Assembly: GCA_018970765.1 (NCBI GenBank)
Contig: JAGWVT010000011.1
Span: 1-48,059 of the forward strand
Length of the DNA stretch: 48,059 nt
Source: Actinomycetales bacterium
GTDB taxonomy: Bacteria; Actinomycetota; Actinomycetes; S36-B12
Reading direction: 5' to 3'
Below are positions 17,831-26,114 of the stretch, in pieces. Position numbers and translations under genes: made by a program. Under the pieces are notes generated by a model. It saw nothing but the letters and a program-made list of their open reading frames with translations. It ran no database searches and was not told where the DNA came from. Position 1 is the stretch's first letter. Each line of letters starts with the position of its first letter.

Positions 17831-18336
17831 CTAGCCGTGACGAGGTCCGTGCGACCTGCCATATCCCCAAGTCCGAGCACCTCATCGCCTGGTGTACCGA
17901 CGATGACGGTAGGTTCCTGGCTGCAACGAGCAGCGCTCTGTATCGCGGCCCCGGAGACTGGGGCCATGGCGACGGGCAACAAATGCCCTGGGTGCGCATC
18001 GCCACAGCCGTGTGGGACACACCCAGACTGGTGATCAACTGGGAGGTTGACGGCGAACTGCGGCAGGAATCACTTCGGATCAGTCAACCTGGCGAACTTC
18101 CGTCCGCTATCCAAGCCATGGTCACTGAGAGCGTCGTCTACCGACAGCACTCCCCCCTGCTTGATCTCCCAGACGAAGCCGGCGCGCTCCTCGTGGCGCG
18201 GCGTCAACCACGTCAGCCTGACGCTGCGATCAATTGGTCCGTGGTGTTCGATACCGGCTTGGACCCAACGGACCCCGACCTGCGGGCTGCAGCCGACCAG
18301 GCCCTGCTGCGGGTACGTGCGGCCCTAGGGATCTAG
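17827..18336 (+). CDS. Conserved actinobacterial protein of unknown function downstream of dnaG
   Basis: 169 residues. The ATG overlaps the dnaG stop by four bases (ATGA), so the protein is co-translated with primase. I do not recognise a catalytic motif. The sequence looks like a soluble beta-rich domain: an early segment LIAWCTDDDGRFLAATSSAL resembles a beta-propeller-like blade, followed by a Trp-rich stretch (PWVRIATAVWDTPRLVINWEV) and a C-terminal helix LRAAADQALLRVRAALGI. There is no signal peptide or membrane segment. The position between dnaG and tRNA-Asn suggests a housekeeping gene of this group; its function is unknown. Confidence 0.8.
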   Translation: MTSRDEVRATCHIPKSEHLIAWCTDDDGRFLAATSSALYRGPGDWGHGDGQQMPWVRIATAVWDTPRLVINWEVDGELRQESLRISQPGELPSAIQAMVTESVVYRQHSPLLDLPDEAGALLVARRQPRQPDAAINWSVVFDTGLDPTDPDLRAAADQALLRVRAALGI

Positions 18337-18366
18337 GTGCGAGCACTGGTACCCTGTTCCTCGCCT

Positions 18367-18442
18367 TCCCCCATAGCTCAATTGGCAGAGCATTCGACTG
18401 TTAATCGAAGGGTTATTGGTTCGAGTCCAATTGGGGGAGCCA
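18367..18442 (+). tRNA. tRNA-Asn (anticodon GTT)
   Basis: The cloverleaf can be drawn in full: acceptor stem TCCCCCA/TGGGGGA (18367-18373 with 18432-18438), D-stem GCTC/GAGC, anticodon stem TTCGA/TCGAA around loop CTGTTAA with anticodon GTT, variable loop GGGTT, and T-arm ATTGG-TTCGAGT-CCAAT. The discriminator base is G, and CCA is encoded at 18440-18442. Anticodon GTT specifies asparagine. Confidence 0.97.
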
Positions 18443-18465
18443 GAAGCCGTGGCCCAGTCGCGCGT

Positions 18466-19770
18466 CTACGCCGCCGCGGTCGCAGTCGCCAAGGTGGCAC
18501 GCAGCCACCTGGCTGCAATGGAGGCCACGGAGTCCAGGGTGCCGAATTCCTCGAACAGATGCGAAGCCCCAGGCACCACGGTCATGTCGACGGGGCAATG
18601 CATCTGGTCACGCGCCTGCTGGTTTAGTTCCAAGACCGATTCGTCACGCTCACCGACGATCAGCAGCGTTGGGCAGCGCACTCGGCCCAGCGCAAGCCCC
18701 GCTAGGTCTGGGCGACCGCCACGACTAACGATGGCGCGAATGGGCGGAGAGCAATCCACGGCTGCGACTAAGGCCGCTGCAGCCCCCGTGGAAGCACCAA
18801 AGTAGGCGAAGGGTACGTGGCGAAGCGAGCCCTGGGTGCCAAGCCAGGTCGTTGCGGCACGCAATCTTCCGGCAAGCAGTGGAACATCGAAAACCTGTGA
18901 GCGATGCCTCGCCTCCTGATCAGTCAGGAGGTCGAAAAGCAGCGTGGCGAATCCGGCCTCATGCAGGATGTCGGCAACTGCGCGATTTCTTGGACTCAGA
19001 CGACTGCTACCGCTGCCGTGCGCGAAGATCACGGCGCCCCGCGGCTGGGAGGGACTGAACAGGTGCCCGGACAACAACACGTCACGAAGACCGTCAGCAT
19101 GAATGGGAATGATCACCTCCCTGTCGACAGCGGTGTGTAACAGGCGCACGACCTCGTCATCGGTCACCTGCGTGAAGTCCTGGTAGTGCTCTCCCACGGC
19201 GATGAAGTCCTCGGGCTGCTCAACAGTGATGACTTCGTCGGCAACTTCACGCAGCACCCTGATTGCATCGGTCGAAGCTGTTGGTGCTGCCACGATGACG
19301 CGCTCAGCGCCTAACTTTCGAAGGACAGCCACCGCAACGCGTGCCGTTGAGCCGGTTGCCATGCCATCATCAACGAGGATCACCTGGCGTCCCCGCAGAA
19401 CTGGAAGATCTCGCCCATGACGGTACTGCTGAATCCTGCGACTCAGCTCCGCTTCCTGGGTAGCAATAATGCGGTCCAACTCTACGTCTGAAATCCCGAG
19501 ACGCTGGCGCAGATGCTCGTCGATGATCGTGACAACTTGCTCTCCGTCGGCACCCGGCTCGCCGATGGCGCCAAATCCGAACTCCGGCTGAAAGGGGGCG
19601 CCCAGTTTGCGGACGATAAGAACATCCATTGGTGCCTCCAGCATGCTTGCTACTTCCCAGGCCACCGGCACTCCCCCACGAGGTAGTGCCAACACGACTG
19701 GCGACTCCAAACGGAGGCTGGCAAGTGCGCGCGCTAGGCGCTGTCCGGCTTCAAATCTGTCGATGAACAT
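18466..19770 (-). CDS. Phosphoribosyltransferase fused to dienelactone-hydrolase-type alpha/beta hydrolase
   Basis: 434 residues from the ATG at 19770 (AGGA upstream); an open frame extends to 19905 but would run over the divergent gene. Residues 1-215 form a type I phosphoribosyltransferase domain, with PRGGVPVAWEVA near 30-41 and the PRPP loop ILVDDGMATGST at 131-142. Residues about 220-434 form an alpha/beta hydrolase with oxyanion-region FAHGSGSS, nucleophile Ser327 in GASTG, acid Asp376 in GERDES and His404 in GASHLF. Predicted phosphoribosyltransferases of this kind are known beside or fused to hydrolases in soil bacteria and mycobacteria, but their substrate is unsettled. It shares a 123-bp divergent promoter region with the erythromycin-esterase-like gene. 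Confidence 0.88.
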   Translation of the reverse strand: MFIDRFEAGQRLARALASLRLESPVVLALPRGGVPVAWEVASMLEAPMDVLIVRKLGAPFQPEFGFGAIGEPGADGEQVVTIIDEHLRQRLGISDVELDRIIATQEAELSRRIQQYRHGRDLPVLRGRQVILVDDGMATGSTARVAVAVLRKLGAERVIVAAPTASTDAIRVLREVADEVITVEQPEDFIAVGEHYQDFTQVTDDEVVRLLHTAVDREVIIPIHADGLRDVLLSGHLFSPSQPRGAVIFAHGSGSSRLSPRNRAVADILHEAGFATLLFDLLTDQEARHRSQVFDVPLLAGRLRAATTWLGTQGSLRHVPFAYFGASTGAAAALVAAVDCSPPIRAIVSRGGRPDLAGLALGRVRCPTLLIVGERDESVLELNQQARDQMHCPVDMTVVPGASHLFEEFGTLDSVASIAARWLRATLATATAAA

Positions 19771-19893
19771 GTGGCAATCCTGACTAGCCAGGTACCTGCC
19801 ACGCCAACGTCGAGCGCGGTTCAGGACCTTTGCCCGCTTTGAGGTGACCTGTGACCGAAGCCGCTCATTGCTGTCGCACACCATCGTGAAGGC
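19771..19893. promoter_or_regulatory. Divergent promoter region between the PRT-hydrolase fusion and the EreA-like gene
   Basis: This 123-bp gap must hold the promoters of both divergent genes. I see the ribosome-binding AGGA of the leftward gene but no convincing -35/-10 pair or palindrome. Confidence 0.4.
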
Positions 19894-21225
19894 ATGACGA
19901 CACACGCATGGCCCACAACCGACTATCCCCTCACATTGATCCAGCCATTGACCGGTTCGGACGAAGACTTCGATGACCTCCTAGAGTCAATCGGCAGCCG
20001 TCGCTTGGTTCTCATCGGTGAAGCCACGCATGGGAGCCATGAGTTCTATCGTGAACGGTCACGTCTCACAAGGCGACTCATTGATGATCTCGGCTTCAGC
20101 GCGGTGGCTGTTGAGGCTGATTGGCCGGATGCCTACCGCGTCAATCGCTATGTGCGTGGTCTCTCCGGAGACCGCGACCCACAGACGGCCCTCTCTGATT
20201 TTCGGCGCTTTCCATCATGGATGTGGCGCAACACCGATGTGGTTGCCTTCCTGCACTGGCTTCGTGCCCGAAATGACGCTCAGTCCCACATGGAGACAAA
20301 AGTGGGTTTCTACGGGCTAGACCTATACAGCTTGCGTGCCTCTATCGAAGCAGTTATTGCCTATCTCGATGACCATGATCCCGAAGCTGCCGAGTTAGCA
20401 CGGGATCGCTATTCCTGCTTTGACATGGTGAACATGGAAGGCCACGAGTACGGGCGTAGCTTGACAACCGATCTGCGTGCAGATTGTGAGAATGAGGTTA
20501 TTGATCAACTTGTCGATCTACAGCGTCGGCGCACTGACCTGGTGCAAGGCGATGGCTGGCTTGCAGAGGACGACTTCTTCTTCGCTGAACAGAATGCGCG
20601 CCTGATCTTAAATGCCGAGCAGTACTACCGACAGATGTTCCGTGGATCCATTTCAACCTGGAATATCCGCGATACACACATGACGCAGACCCTCCAAGAC
20701 CTTGTGGAGTACTTGGATCGCTATGACGGACCGGCCAAGGTCGTGGTTTGGGCTCACAATTCACATGTCGGAGATGCGCGAGCAACGTACTTGGGTAACC
20801 GCGGCGAGCTGAGCCTGGGGCAACTTGTTCGACAACGGTGGCCGAAGGACAGTTTCCTGATCGGGCTCACGACTGACCACGGTCGAGTCACTGCTGCTTC
20901 TGAGTGGGGTGCGCCTGCGGAACGTAAGCAGGTTCGCCAGGCATTGCCAGACAGTTACGAGCACATGTTCCATCAACTTGGTCATGCCGGATTCGTGATG
21001 CCCTTGCGCGGCGCACACGGCATACCGGGAAACCTGTTGCAGCGTGCTATCGGTGTGATCTACCGGCCAGAGACCGAGCGTGCCAGTCATTGGTTCAGGG
21101 CAGACATTCGCGAGCAATTTGACGCAGTCATCCACATCGACAGGACCTCGGCCCTGCAGCCCCTTGAAAGAACTTCCCTCTGGGATCTCAGTGAGCCGCC
21201 GGAAACCTACCCCTCCGGCCTTTAA
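19894..21225 (+). CDS. Erythromycin-esterase-family hydrolase
   Basis: 443 residues. The EreA/EreB-type core is recognisable: LVLIGEATHGSHEFYRERSRL (about 35-55, with Glu and His of the active site), SAVAVEADWPDAYRVNRYVRG, FLHWLRARND and KVVVWAHNSHVGDARAT, which carries the second histidine. There is no signal peptide. Most chromosomal members are of unknown role and only a few have been shown to open macrolide lactones, so resistance should not be assumed. It diverges from the phosphoribosyltransferase-hydrolase fusion, which suggests a shared function, possibly salvage or modification of a nucleoside-like or ester compound (inference). The stop overlaps the convergent hydrolase gene by 4 bp. 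Confidence 0.88.
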   Translation: MTTHAWPTTDYPLTLIQPLTGSDEDFDDLLESIGSRRLVLIGEATHGSHEFYRERSRLTRRLIDDLGFSAVAVEADWPDAYRVNRYVRGLSGDRDPQTALSDFRRFPSWMWRNTDVVAFLHWLRARNDAQSHMETKVGFYGLDLYSLRASIEAVIAYLDDHDPEAAELARDRYSCFDMVNMEGHEYGRSLTTDLRADCENEVIDQLVDLQRRRTDLVQGDGWLAEDDFFFAEQNARLILNAEQYYRQMFRGSISTWNIRDTHMTQTLQDLVEYLDRYDGPAKVVVWAHNSHVGDARATYLGNRGELSLGQLVRQRWPKDSFLIGLTTDHGRVTAASEWGAPAERKQVRQALPDSYEHMFHQLGHAGFVMPLRGAHGIPGNLLQRAIGVIYRPETERASHWFRADIREQFDAVIHIDRTSALQPLERTSLWDLSEPPETYPSGL

Positions 21226-22034
21226 GTAAAGAAGGCACGCAGAGCACTGTTGACCTCGTCCGCGTATTCAATTTGGGCCCAGTGACCGCAGTTCGCGATT
21301 CCGAGCAAGCGCGAGTTGGGCAAAGCTTGGAAGAGGTTAAACGAACTGACAAACGGAACCACCTGATCTTCCCGGCCGTGCACGATGAGCGTTGGGGTGG
21401 CAAGTTGAGCAACTTCCTCCGCGGTGACCACGTAGTCTTCAATCCACCGCTGGCGCGGATCAGGGAACATGCGGCTGTAGACATCCTGGGCCACCAGGCT
21501 GTTCTCATAGCGCAGTTGCACGATGTCGTCCGATATGCCGGCAGCATCGTGCACAAAGGTATGCATCAAGGCATCCATGGCGGGCAGGCTTGGTTGATAG
21601 CCCCACACCCGCTCAAGGCCCGGCGTGATCGAAAACGATGAGCCCAAGGGTGCGATTAGGGCGAGCCTGCCAATGCGGTCCGGCCTGCGCAGGGCCAGGT
21701 GCAGGGCGAGTCCGCCACCGAGGGAGCTGCCAACCACCTGAACCGAAGGAGCGTCCACGCTATCCAGCACGGCGAGCAGTTGCGCGAGCCATCGTTCGCG
21801 ATCGTGGCGACCGTCCGAGGCCGGCGCTGTTCCACCGAACCCCAGCAGGTCCGGAGCAATTACCCGGTAGTGCTCGCCTAGGAATGGGAGGGTTGCACGC
21901 CAGGCCCCTGCTGCACTCGCACCCGGGCCCGAACCGTGAATCAGTAGGACGACGCTGCCATCCGCCGGCCCCGCCGTCTGCACGGCGATCTCAGTTTGAC
22001 CGAGCCCCTCGATCACCACGTTCAGCGCCGTCAC
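21222..22034 (-). CDS. Alpha/beta hydrolase (MhpC/BphD-like)
   Basis: 270 residues. GSGPGASAAGAW near residue 33 is the oxyanion loop typical of meta-cleavage-product hydrolases, VVGSSLGGGLAL contains the nucleophilic Ser, LIVHGREDQVVPF the catalytic Asp and IANCGHWAQIE the catalytic His. The family acts on C-C bonds of ring-cleavage products or on esters. The GTG start at 22034 overlaps the stop of the PAP2 phosphatase gene, so the two are translationally coupled on the minus strand. No aromatic-degradation genes are nearby, so the natural substrate is unclear. Confidence 0.88.
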   Translation of the reverse strand: MTALNVVIEGLGQTEIAVQTAGPADGSVVLLIHGSGPGASAAGAWRATLPFLGEHYRVIAPDLLGFGGTAPASDGRHDRERWLAQLLAVLDSVDAPSVQVVGSSLGGGLALHLALRRPDRIGRLALIAPLGSSFSITPGLERVWGYQPSLPAMDALMHTFVHDAAGISDDIVQLRYENSLVAQDVYSRMFPDPRQRWIEDYVVTAEEVAQLATPTLIVHGREDQVVPFVSSFNLFQALPNSRLLGIANCGHWAQIEYADEVNSALRAFFT

Positions 22035-22888
22035 CGTACCTCCACTTCACGAAGAATCCAGCCTGCCGTGCAGACCACCAGCAGAGCAGACCCCACCAAG
22101 AGGGCCTCCGCGATGGGAAATGCCCACAGGTTCACCGAGTTCACCGAGTTCACCGAGTTCACCGAGTTGACTGAGTCGGCCAGCAACTGGAACTGTTCAT
22201 GTGCCAGCACGACGACGACCACGGTCATCGTCGCCAGCATCACCCCTGCCACGGCAGGCCAAAACCAGCGGGCCGGCACGCGCTGCGAAGCGAAAACTCC
22301 CGCCCTCCTGACAACCCACCAGCTCACAAGCCCCTGCCAGGCCAGGGCCCAACCAAGTCCACCGATGGCGTCGCTAGGACGGTGCCACCCAGCGGCAACC
22401 ACCGAGCCGGCCACACAGGCAACGAAACTGGCACCGATGAGCGCAAGGGGTAGTCGGGCCGTCACCGGAGCAATCGCGAGCAACGCGATGACGGAAGCCG
22501 TCGCGATGGTCACATGCCCACTTGGAAATGAGTTGGCCGCATGTTCACCCATCATTGCTTCCAGTCGTGGGGCAAGGTCTGGACGCGGTAGCACCACCTT
22601 TAAGAGCTCAGCGCTTGCCGCCGCGCCAAGTACTCCGCCGGCTAGCACCGCACCAATACGCCAGTTGCGGCGCACGGCAGTAACGACTATCAGGATCACG
22701 ATGACCCCTATGACGCTGCCGATATCGATGAACTCCAGCACATGCCGCGAGACCTTGAGTAGAACCCGGCCCTCAACAACCCGCGCCAACCAAGCCTCGT
22801 CAACGATGGCCTGCCCCCAGGTCGTGAATGTCGTGGTCAGATACGTGACCGCCATGACGATGGCACCTGCAGTTGCCAGCGAGCACAT
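22031..22888 (-). CDS. PAP2-family membrane phosphatase with SVN repeat
   Basis: 285 residues from the ATG at 22888; the open frame continues upstream into the divergent TetR gene, and a GTG at 22939 is an alternative start. It is a multi-spanning membrane protein with the type 2 phosphatidic acid phosphatase motifs LLKVVLPRPD (motif 1), NSFPSGHVT (motif 2) and GWHRPSDAIGG (motif 3, last His/Asp). Such enzymes dephosphorylate lipid phosphates or undecaprenyl diphosphate at the membrane. Near the C terminus, before the last helix, five SVN tripeptides in tandem are encoded by a 9-bp DNA repeat; they lie in a loop between helices. Coupled to the downstream alpha/beta hydrolase gene. Confidence 0.85.
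   Translation of the reverse strand: MCSLATAGAIVMAVTYLTTTFTTWGQAIVDEAWLARVVEGRVLLKVSRHVLEFIDIGSVIGVIVILIVVTAVRRNWRIGAVLAGGVLGAAASAELLKVVLPRPDLAPRLEAMMGEHAANSFPSGHVTIATASVIALLAIAPVTARLPLALIGASFVACVAGSVVAAGWHRPSDAIGGLGWALAWQGLVSWWVVRRAGVFASQRVPARWFWPAVAGVMLATMTVVVVVLAHEQFQLLADSVNSVNSVNSVNSVNLWAFPIAEALLVGSALLVVCTAGWILREVEVR
22131..22175. repeat. 9-bp tandem repeat inside the PAP2 phosphatase gene
   Basis: TTCACCGAG is repeated four times exactly (22131-22166) and once with two changes (TTGACTGAG, 22167-22175). The unit is a multiple of three and on the minus strand encodes Ser-Val-Asn, so copy-number change would lengthen or shorten a loop without a frameshift. Confidence 0.95.
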
Positions 22889-22990
22889 TCGTCGAGCAGC
22901 GCCCTGTTCAGGCGATAGCCGCGGGGCAGTGCTGAGCACAGTGCCGTGCCTACCACATTCGCAACTTCGCGATCCTGGTAGAAACACTGT

Positions 22991-23581
22991 GTGGCCAGTA
23001 GGACGAAACTTTCCGGTAGCCCTGGCTACGGCGAAGGCCGCGAGGCCCTGCTCCAGGCCGCAGTCACGGTGGTGGCAGCCGGGGGGCTTCGTGCACTTAC
23101 CTACCGAGCCGTCGCTGAGAAAGCTGGCGTCACGCACGGCCTGGTCCGACATCACTTCGGCTCGCGCGACGCACTAATCGTTGCGGCCACCGAATACTCG
23201 CTCTCTCCGGTCCTCGTGGCAAGTGGTGTCACTGAGTCAGCAGGCAACCTGCGGTCATTCGCAGGCGGAATCCCCACCATGATCCAGCGCGAGCAGGAAA
23301 TGGTTGCCTTTCAGTACGAGGTCATGCTGGAGTCTGTCCGACGCCCCGAACTTCGCCCGGCAGTCAAGGCCATGCTGGAAGGGCTGCGCGGCGGCATCGT
23401 GGCAGACCTTCGGCAGCGCGGGCTGCCAGTCACACCCGCAACTGGTGCCATGGTGACCGCAGCCCTGGACGGGATCGTGCTACAGGGGCTGACCCTGCAG
23501 GATCCAAAATTCGTGCAATCGGCACTTCGGGAGCTGCGATCGCTGCTCGCTCACCTACCTGGTTCAGCCGTAACCTCATAG
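22991..23581 (+). CDS. TetR-family transcriptional regulator
   Basis: 196 residues from a GTG at 22991. The N-terminal DNA-binding domain is clear: EALLQAAVTVVAAGGLRALT, then YRAVAEKAGVTHGLVRHHF (helix-turn-helix), followed by the usual SRDALIVAATEY. The C-terminal ligand-binding domain is helical, with a MALxSxxRxP-like stretch VMLESVRRPELRPAV. It is transcribed toward the aminomethyltransferase, P450, permease and ureohydrolase genes, about 100 bp ahead of them, so it is the likely regulator of that set. It also diverges from the PAP2 gene. The effector is unknown. Confidence 0.9.
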   Translation: MASRTKLSGSPGYGEGREALLQAAVTVVAAGGLRALTYRAVAEKAGVTHGLVRHHFGSRDALIVAATEYSLSPVLVASGVTESAGNLRSFAGGIPTMIQREQEMVAFQYEVMLESVRRPELRPAVKAMLEGLRGGIVADLRQRGLPVTPATGAMVTAALDGIVLQGLTLQDPKFVQSALRELRSLLAHLPGSAVTS

Positions 23582-23686
23582 ACGGATTCGCCTGACAAAT
23601 CCCCCGCCGGTCAGTAGCCTCCAGGAACTCTCCATTTGGATTATTCATTCCAGGTGGAGGTGGCGCCATCATTCGGAGGTGTACCG

Positions 23687-24805
23687 GTGAAACCCGAAAC
23701 CTTGAAGGCAACCCCTTTCCACTTCGCGTACCCACCCGACCTAGAAACCGAGTGGATCGACGTGATGGACTACGGAGTTCCCCTCTGGGTCAGCGACCCG
23801 GAAGATGAGTACGACGCCTTTCGGAATCGTGTCGGACTCCTGGAGTACTCCATGCTCTATCGCTGGGACATCCAGGGGCAGGGGGCGGTCGCTACCGTTG
23901 ACGCCGTTTTCAGTCGTAACGTGGCCAAGCTTGCGCCCGGAACGATGGCCTATGGGGTAATCGTCGACGCCGATGGCAACATGGTCGATGACCCAACCGT
24001 CACGGTCTATGGCCCCGAACATGTCCTGCTGGTGGGCGGCAATCCCGATGTGGGCCAGATTCTCAACAAGCATCTCGTGGACAATGCCCGCGTTCACGAA
24101 CGTCGCAGCGAATGCTGCGTCCTATCTGTACAAGGGCCGCAAAGTCGCGCTCTGCTGTCTCGCCTTGTCGATACAGATATGTCGAATGACGCCTTCCCGT
24201 ACTACACCTTTCGAACGGGCGTCACTCTCGCCGGCGTCGTGTGCCAAATCAACCGCATCGGATTCACTGCTGAGTTGGGGTTTGAAGTCGTCGCTCCTAT
24301 TGATGCGGCCCCGCATCTCCTAGCCGCCGTCCAGGAAGCGGGTGCAGATCTGGGGGCAACGTTGTGTGGCGCTGCCGCGCTCATGATGTGTCGCATCGAG
24401 TCGGGCATGGTCATGGCTGGTTTGGAGTACGACGAAACTTCTTCGCCGTTTGACTGCCGACTCGGCTGGGCGGTCGATTTCGACAAAGGTTCGTTTGTCG
24501 GTCGTGACGCACTCCTGTCCCTCCGCGACACCGCACCCGATCGGGTGATCACGTTGGAGGTTGACGGTGATGCCGACGGGCTCGACGGCGTGCCGCTGCT
24601 GCATGATTCCAATACGGTCGGCGCGATCACCATGGCTGTGCCATCGCCAGCCCTCGGTGGCTCCACCATCGCGATGGCACGTATACAACGTGCATTGGCG
24701 GAACCGGGTACAAAGCTAGAAGTTGCGGCCCCAGATGGACACCGGCGCGCGACGGTGCTGCGCACACCCGCGTATGACCCCGACCGGACACGGGTGCGCT
24801 CGTGA
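23687..24805 (+). CDS. GcvT-like folate-dependent aminomethyltransferase/demethylase
   Basis: 372 residues from the GTG at 23687, chosen because GGAGGT lies 7 bases before it; a TTG at 23636 is in frame. Family features: WIDVMDYGVPLWVS, LEYSMLYRWDIQGQGAVATVD, CCVLSVQGPQSRALL, RIGFTAELGFEVV and the C-terminal barrel WAVDFDKGSFVGRDAL. GcvT-type proteins transfer one-carbon groups to tetrahydrofolate; stand-alone members include demethylases for DMSP, glycine betaine derivatives and methoxy-aromatics. No glycine-cleavage genes (gcvP, gcvH) are adjacent, so this is most likely a catabolic demethylase working with the P450 encoded 44 bp downstream. The substrate is not readable from sequence. Confidence 0.85.
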   Translation: MKPETLKATPFHFAYPPDLETEWIDVMDYGVPLWVSDPEDEYDAFRNRVGLLEYSMLYRWDIQGQGAVATVDAVFSRNVAKLAPGTMAYGVIVDADGNMVDDPTVTVYGPEHVLLVGGNPDVGQILNKHLVDNARVHERRSECCVLSVQGPQSRALLSRLVDTDMSNDAFPYYTFRTGVTLAGVVCQINRIGFTAELGFEVVAPIDAAPHLLAAVQEAGADLGATLCGAAALMMCRIESGMVMAGLEYDETSSPFDCRLGWAVDFDKGSFVGRDALLSLRDTAPDRVITLEVDGDADGLDGVPLLHDSNTVGAITMAVPSPALGGSTIAMARIQRALAEPGTKLEVAAPDGHRRATVLRTPAYDPDRTRVRS

Positions 24806-24849
24806 TCCATGGGTAGCGCCATTAAGCCACGAAACGAGAGGAAGCAGCA

Positions 24850-26022
24850 TTGAGCACTGCCGTGGAGATTGACCTTCTCCCCTTCGGTGACCCGGAGTAC
24901 CAGAACAATCCGTACCCGTACTACGAGGTCGTACGCAACATGACTCCGGTTTACGCGAGTCCTAGCGGTGTACATGCCGTCTTGCGTCATGCCGATATCT
25001 TCAAAGTCCTGCGTGACAAGCGGCTGAGTTCGCGGCAACTGGATTTCGGAGTTGCCAATCTGTTCCACGATTCGATGTTCGGCCAGGACCCGCCAGATCA
25101 CGCCCGACTCCGCAAGCTCAGTACCCCATTTTTCGCGCCAGGCCGGATGGACGAGTGGGCCGTGGTCATGCGTGACTATGTGGATCGAGCCCTTGACGCG
25201 GCCGCCCGTGAGGGTGGGATGGATGTGTGCCAGGACCTGTCCTTCACTGCGACCTTCGGTGTCATGGCACACATTCTTGGCGTGGGTACGCACGAAGCGG
25301 CTGAATGTCGTCAGAAGGTTGTTGAGATGGGGCGCGCGCTGAGACCCTCTGCGACAGACGAAGATATCGAAATCGCTGTGAGCGCCTTTGCCTGGTGTGT
25401 GGCCTATGTTCAAGACCTCATCGCGACAAAGCGGCGCAACCCAGGCGACTCCATGCTGGATGCCTACTTGGCTGCCATGGATTCCGGAGGCATGACCGAA
25501 CGCGAAGTGATGTCCACTGTCACGTTCTTTTATGCGGTGGGACACCTGGATAACTCATTCCTGATTCAAAACGGTGCCCGTCTCCTAGCGCAGATGCCCG
25601 AGGTACGCCGCGCGTACATCGAGCACCCTGAACTACGCGCGGCGATTATTGAGGAAATTCTTCGAATCGATGCCGCAGAACAGTTTGTGACCCGGGCAAT
25701 CCTGGAAGACATCGATGTTGATGGCGAGGTCCTCCCCGCCGGTGGTATCGCGCTCATGATGCTGGGCTCGGGCAATGTTGATGAGCGGGCCTACGACAAT
25801 CCGATGCAGTTTGACCACACAAGGCCGAACTTGGCCAGGATGCAACTCGCTTTCGGTGCCGGCCTGCACGGATGCCAAGGCCAGACCCTTGCTCGGGTGC
25901 AAGGCGAGGTGGCGCTAACGGCGCTGCTTGAGCGTTTTCCGAACTACCGAATTAGTGGAGAGGTGGAGTTCGCCCACAACGAGTTCATCCGAGCGATTCG
26001 ACACCTACCGATCGAGTTCTGA
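24850..26022 (+). CDS. Cytochrome P450
   Basis: 390 residues from a TTG at 24850 with a strong GAGAGGAAG upstream. The heme-binding loop is FGAGLHGCQG, with axial ligand Cys342; ExxR is Glu269-Ile-Leu-Arg272; and the C-helix segment is DHARLRK. The I-helix reads YAVGHLDNS (228-236) where most P450s have AGxD/E-T, so the usual acid-Thr proton-delivery pair is replaced by Asp-Asn/Ser. There is no membrane anchor, so it is a soluble class I-type bacterial P450, but no ferredoxin or reductase gene is in the window. Placed directly after a folate demethylase gene and before an amine permease and a ureohydrolase, it may hydroxylate or demethylate the imported compound. Confidence 0.92.
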   Translation: MSTAVEIDLLPFGDPEYQNNPYPYYEVVRNMTPVYASPSGVHAVLRHADIFKVLRDKRLSSRQLDFGVANLFHDSMFGQDPPDHARLRKLSTPFFAPGRMDEWAVVMRDYVDRALDAAAREGGMDVCQDLSFTATFGVMAHILGVGTHEAAECRQKVVEMGRALRPSATDEDIEIAVSAFAWCVAYVQDLIATKRRNPGDSMLDAYLAAMDSGGMTEREVMSTVTFFYAVGHLDNSFLIQNGARLLAQMPEVRRAYIEHPELRAAIIEEILRIDAAEQFVTRAILEDIDVDGEVLPAGGIALMMLGSGNVDERAYDNPMQFDHTRPNLARMQLAFGAGLHGCQGQTLARVQGEVALTALLERFPNYRISGEVEFAHNEFIRAIRHLPIEF

Positions 26023-26114
26023 AGGTTCCAAATCTGTAGCCCAGATCACACTACGGTCTACACGAGCACGCCGCCGTGACCAGCAGGGTCTCGGCTCCGG
26101 AGGAAGGAAGGCAC

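Noticed and set aside
19894-21225. Erythromycin-esterase-like gene considered as macrolide resistance
   Set aside because: Most family members are of unknown function; no mobile element or other resistance gene is near, and it pairs with a phosphoribosyltransferase fusion.
21996-23177. A 393-codon plus-strand open frame opposite the PAP2 phosphatase gene
   Set aside because: Translation is low-complexity Ser/Thr/Pro and Arg rich with no domain, while the minus strand encodes all three PAP2 motifs.
23687-24805. Aminomethyltransferase considered as glycine-cleavage T protein
   Set aside because: No gcvH or gcvP lies nearby and the gene is grouped with P450, permease and ureohydrolase genes, so a stand-alone demethylase is more likely.
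24202-25545. A 447-codon open frame on the minus strand opposite the aminomethyltransferase and P450 genes
   Set aside because: It is the antisense shadow of two genes with clear family motifs; its own translation shows no recognisable domain and spans their intergenic ribosome-binding site.
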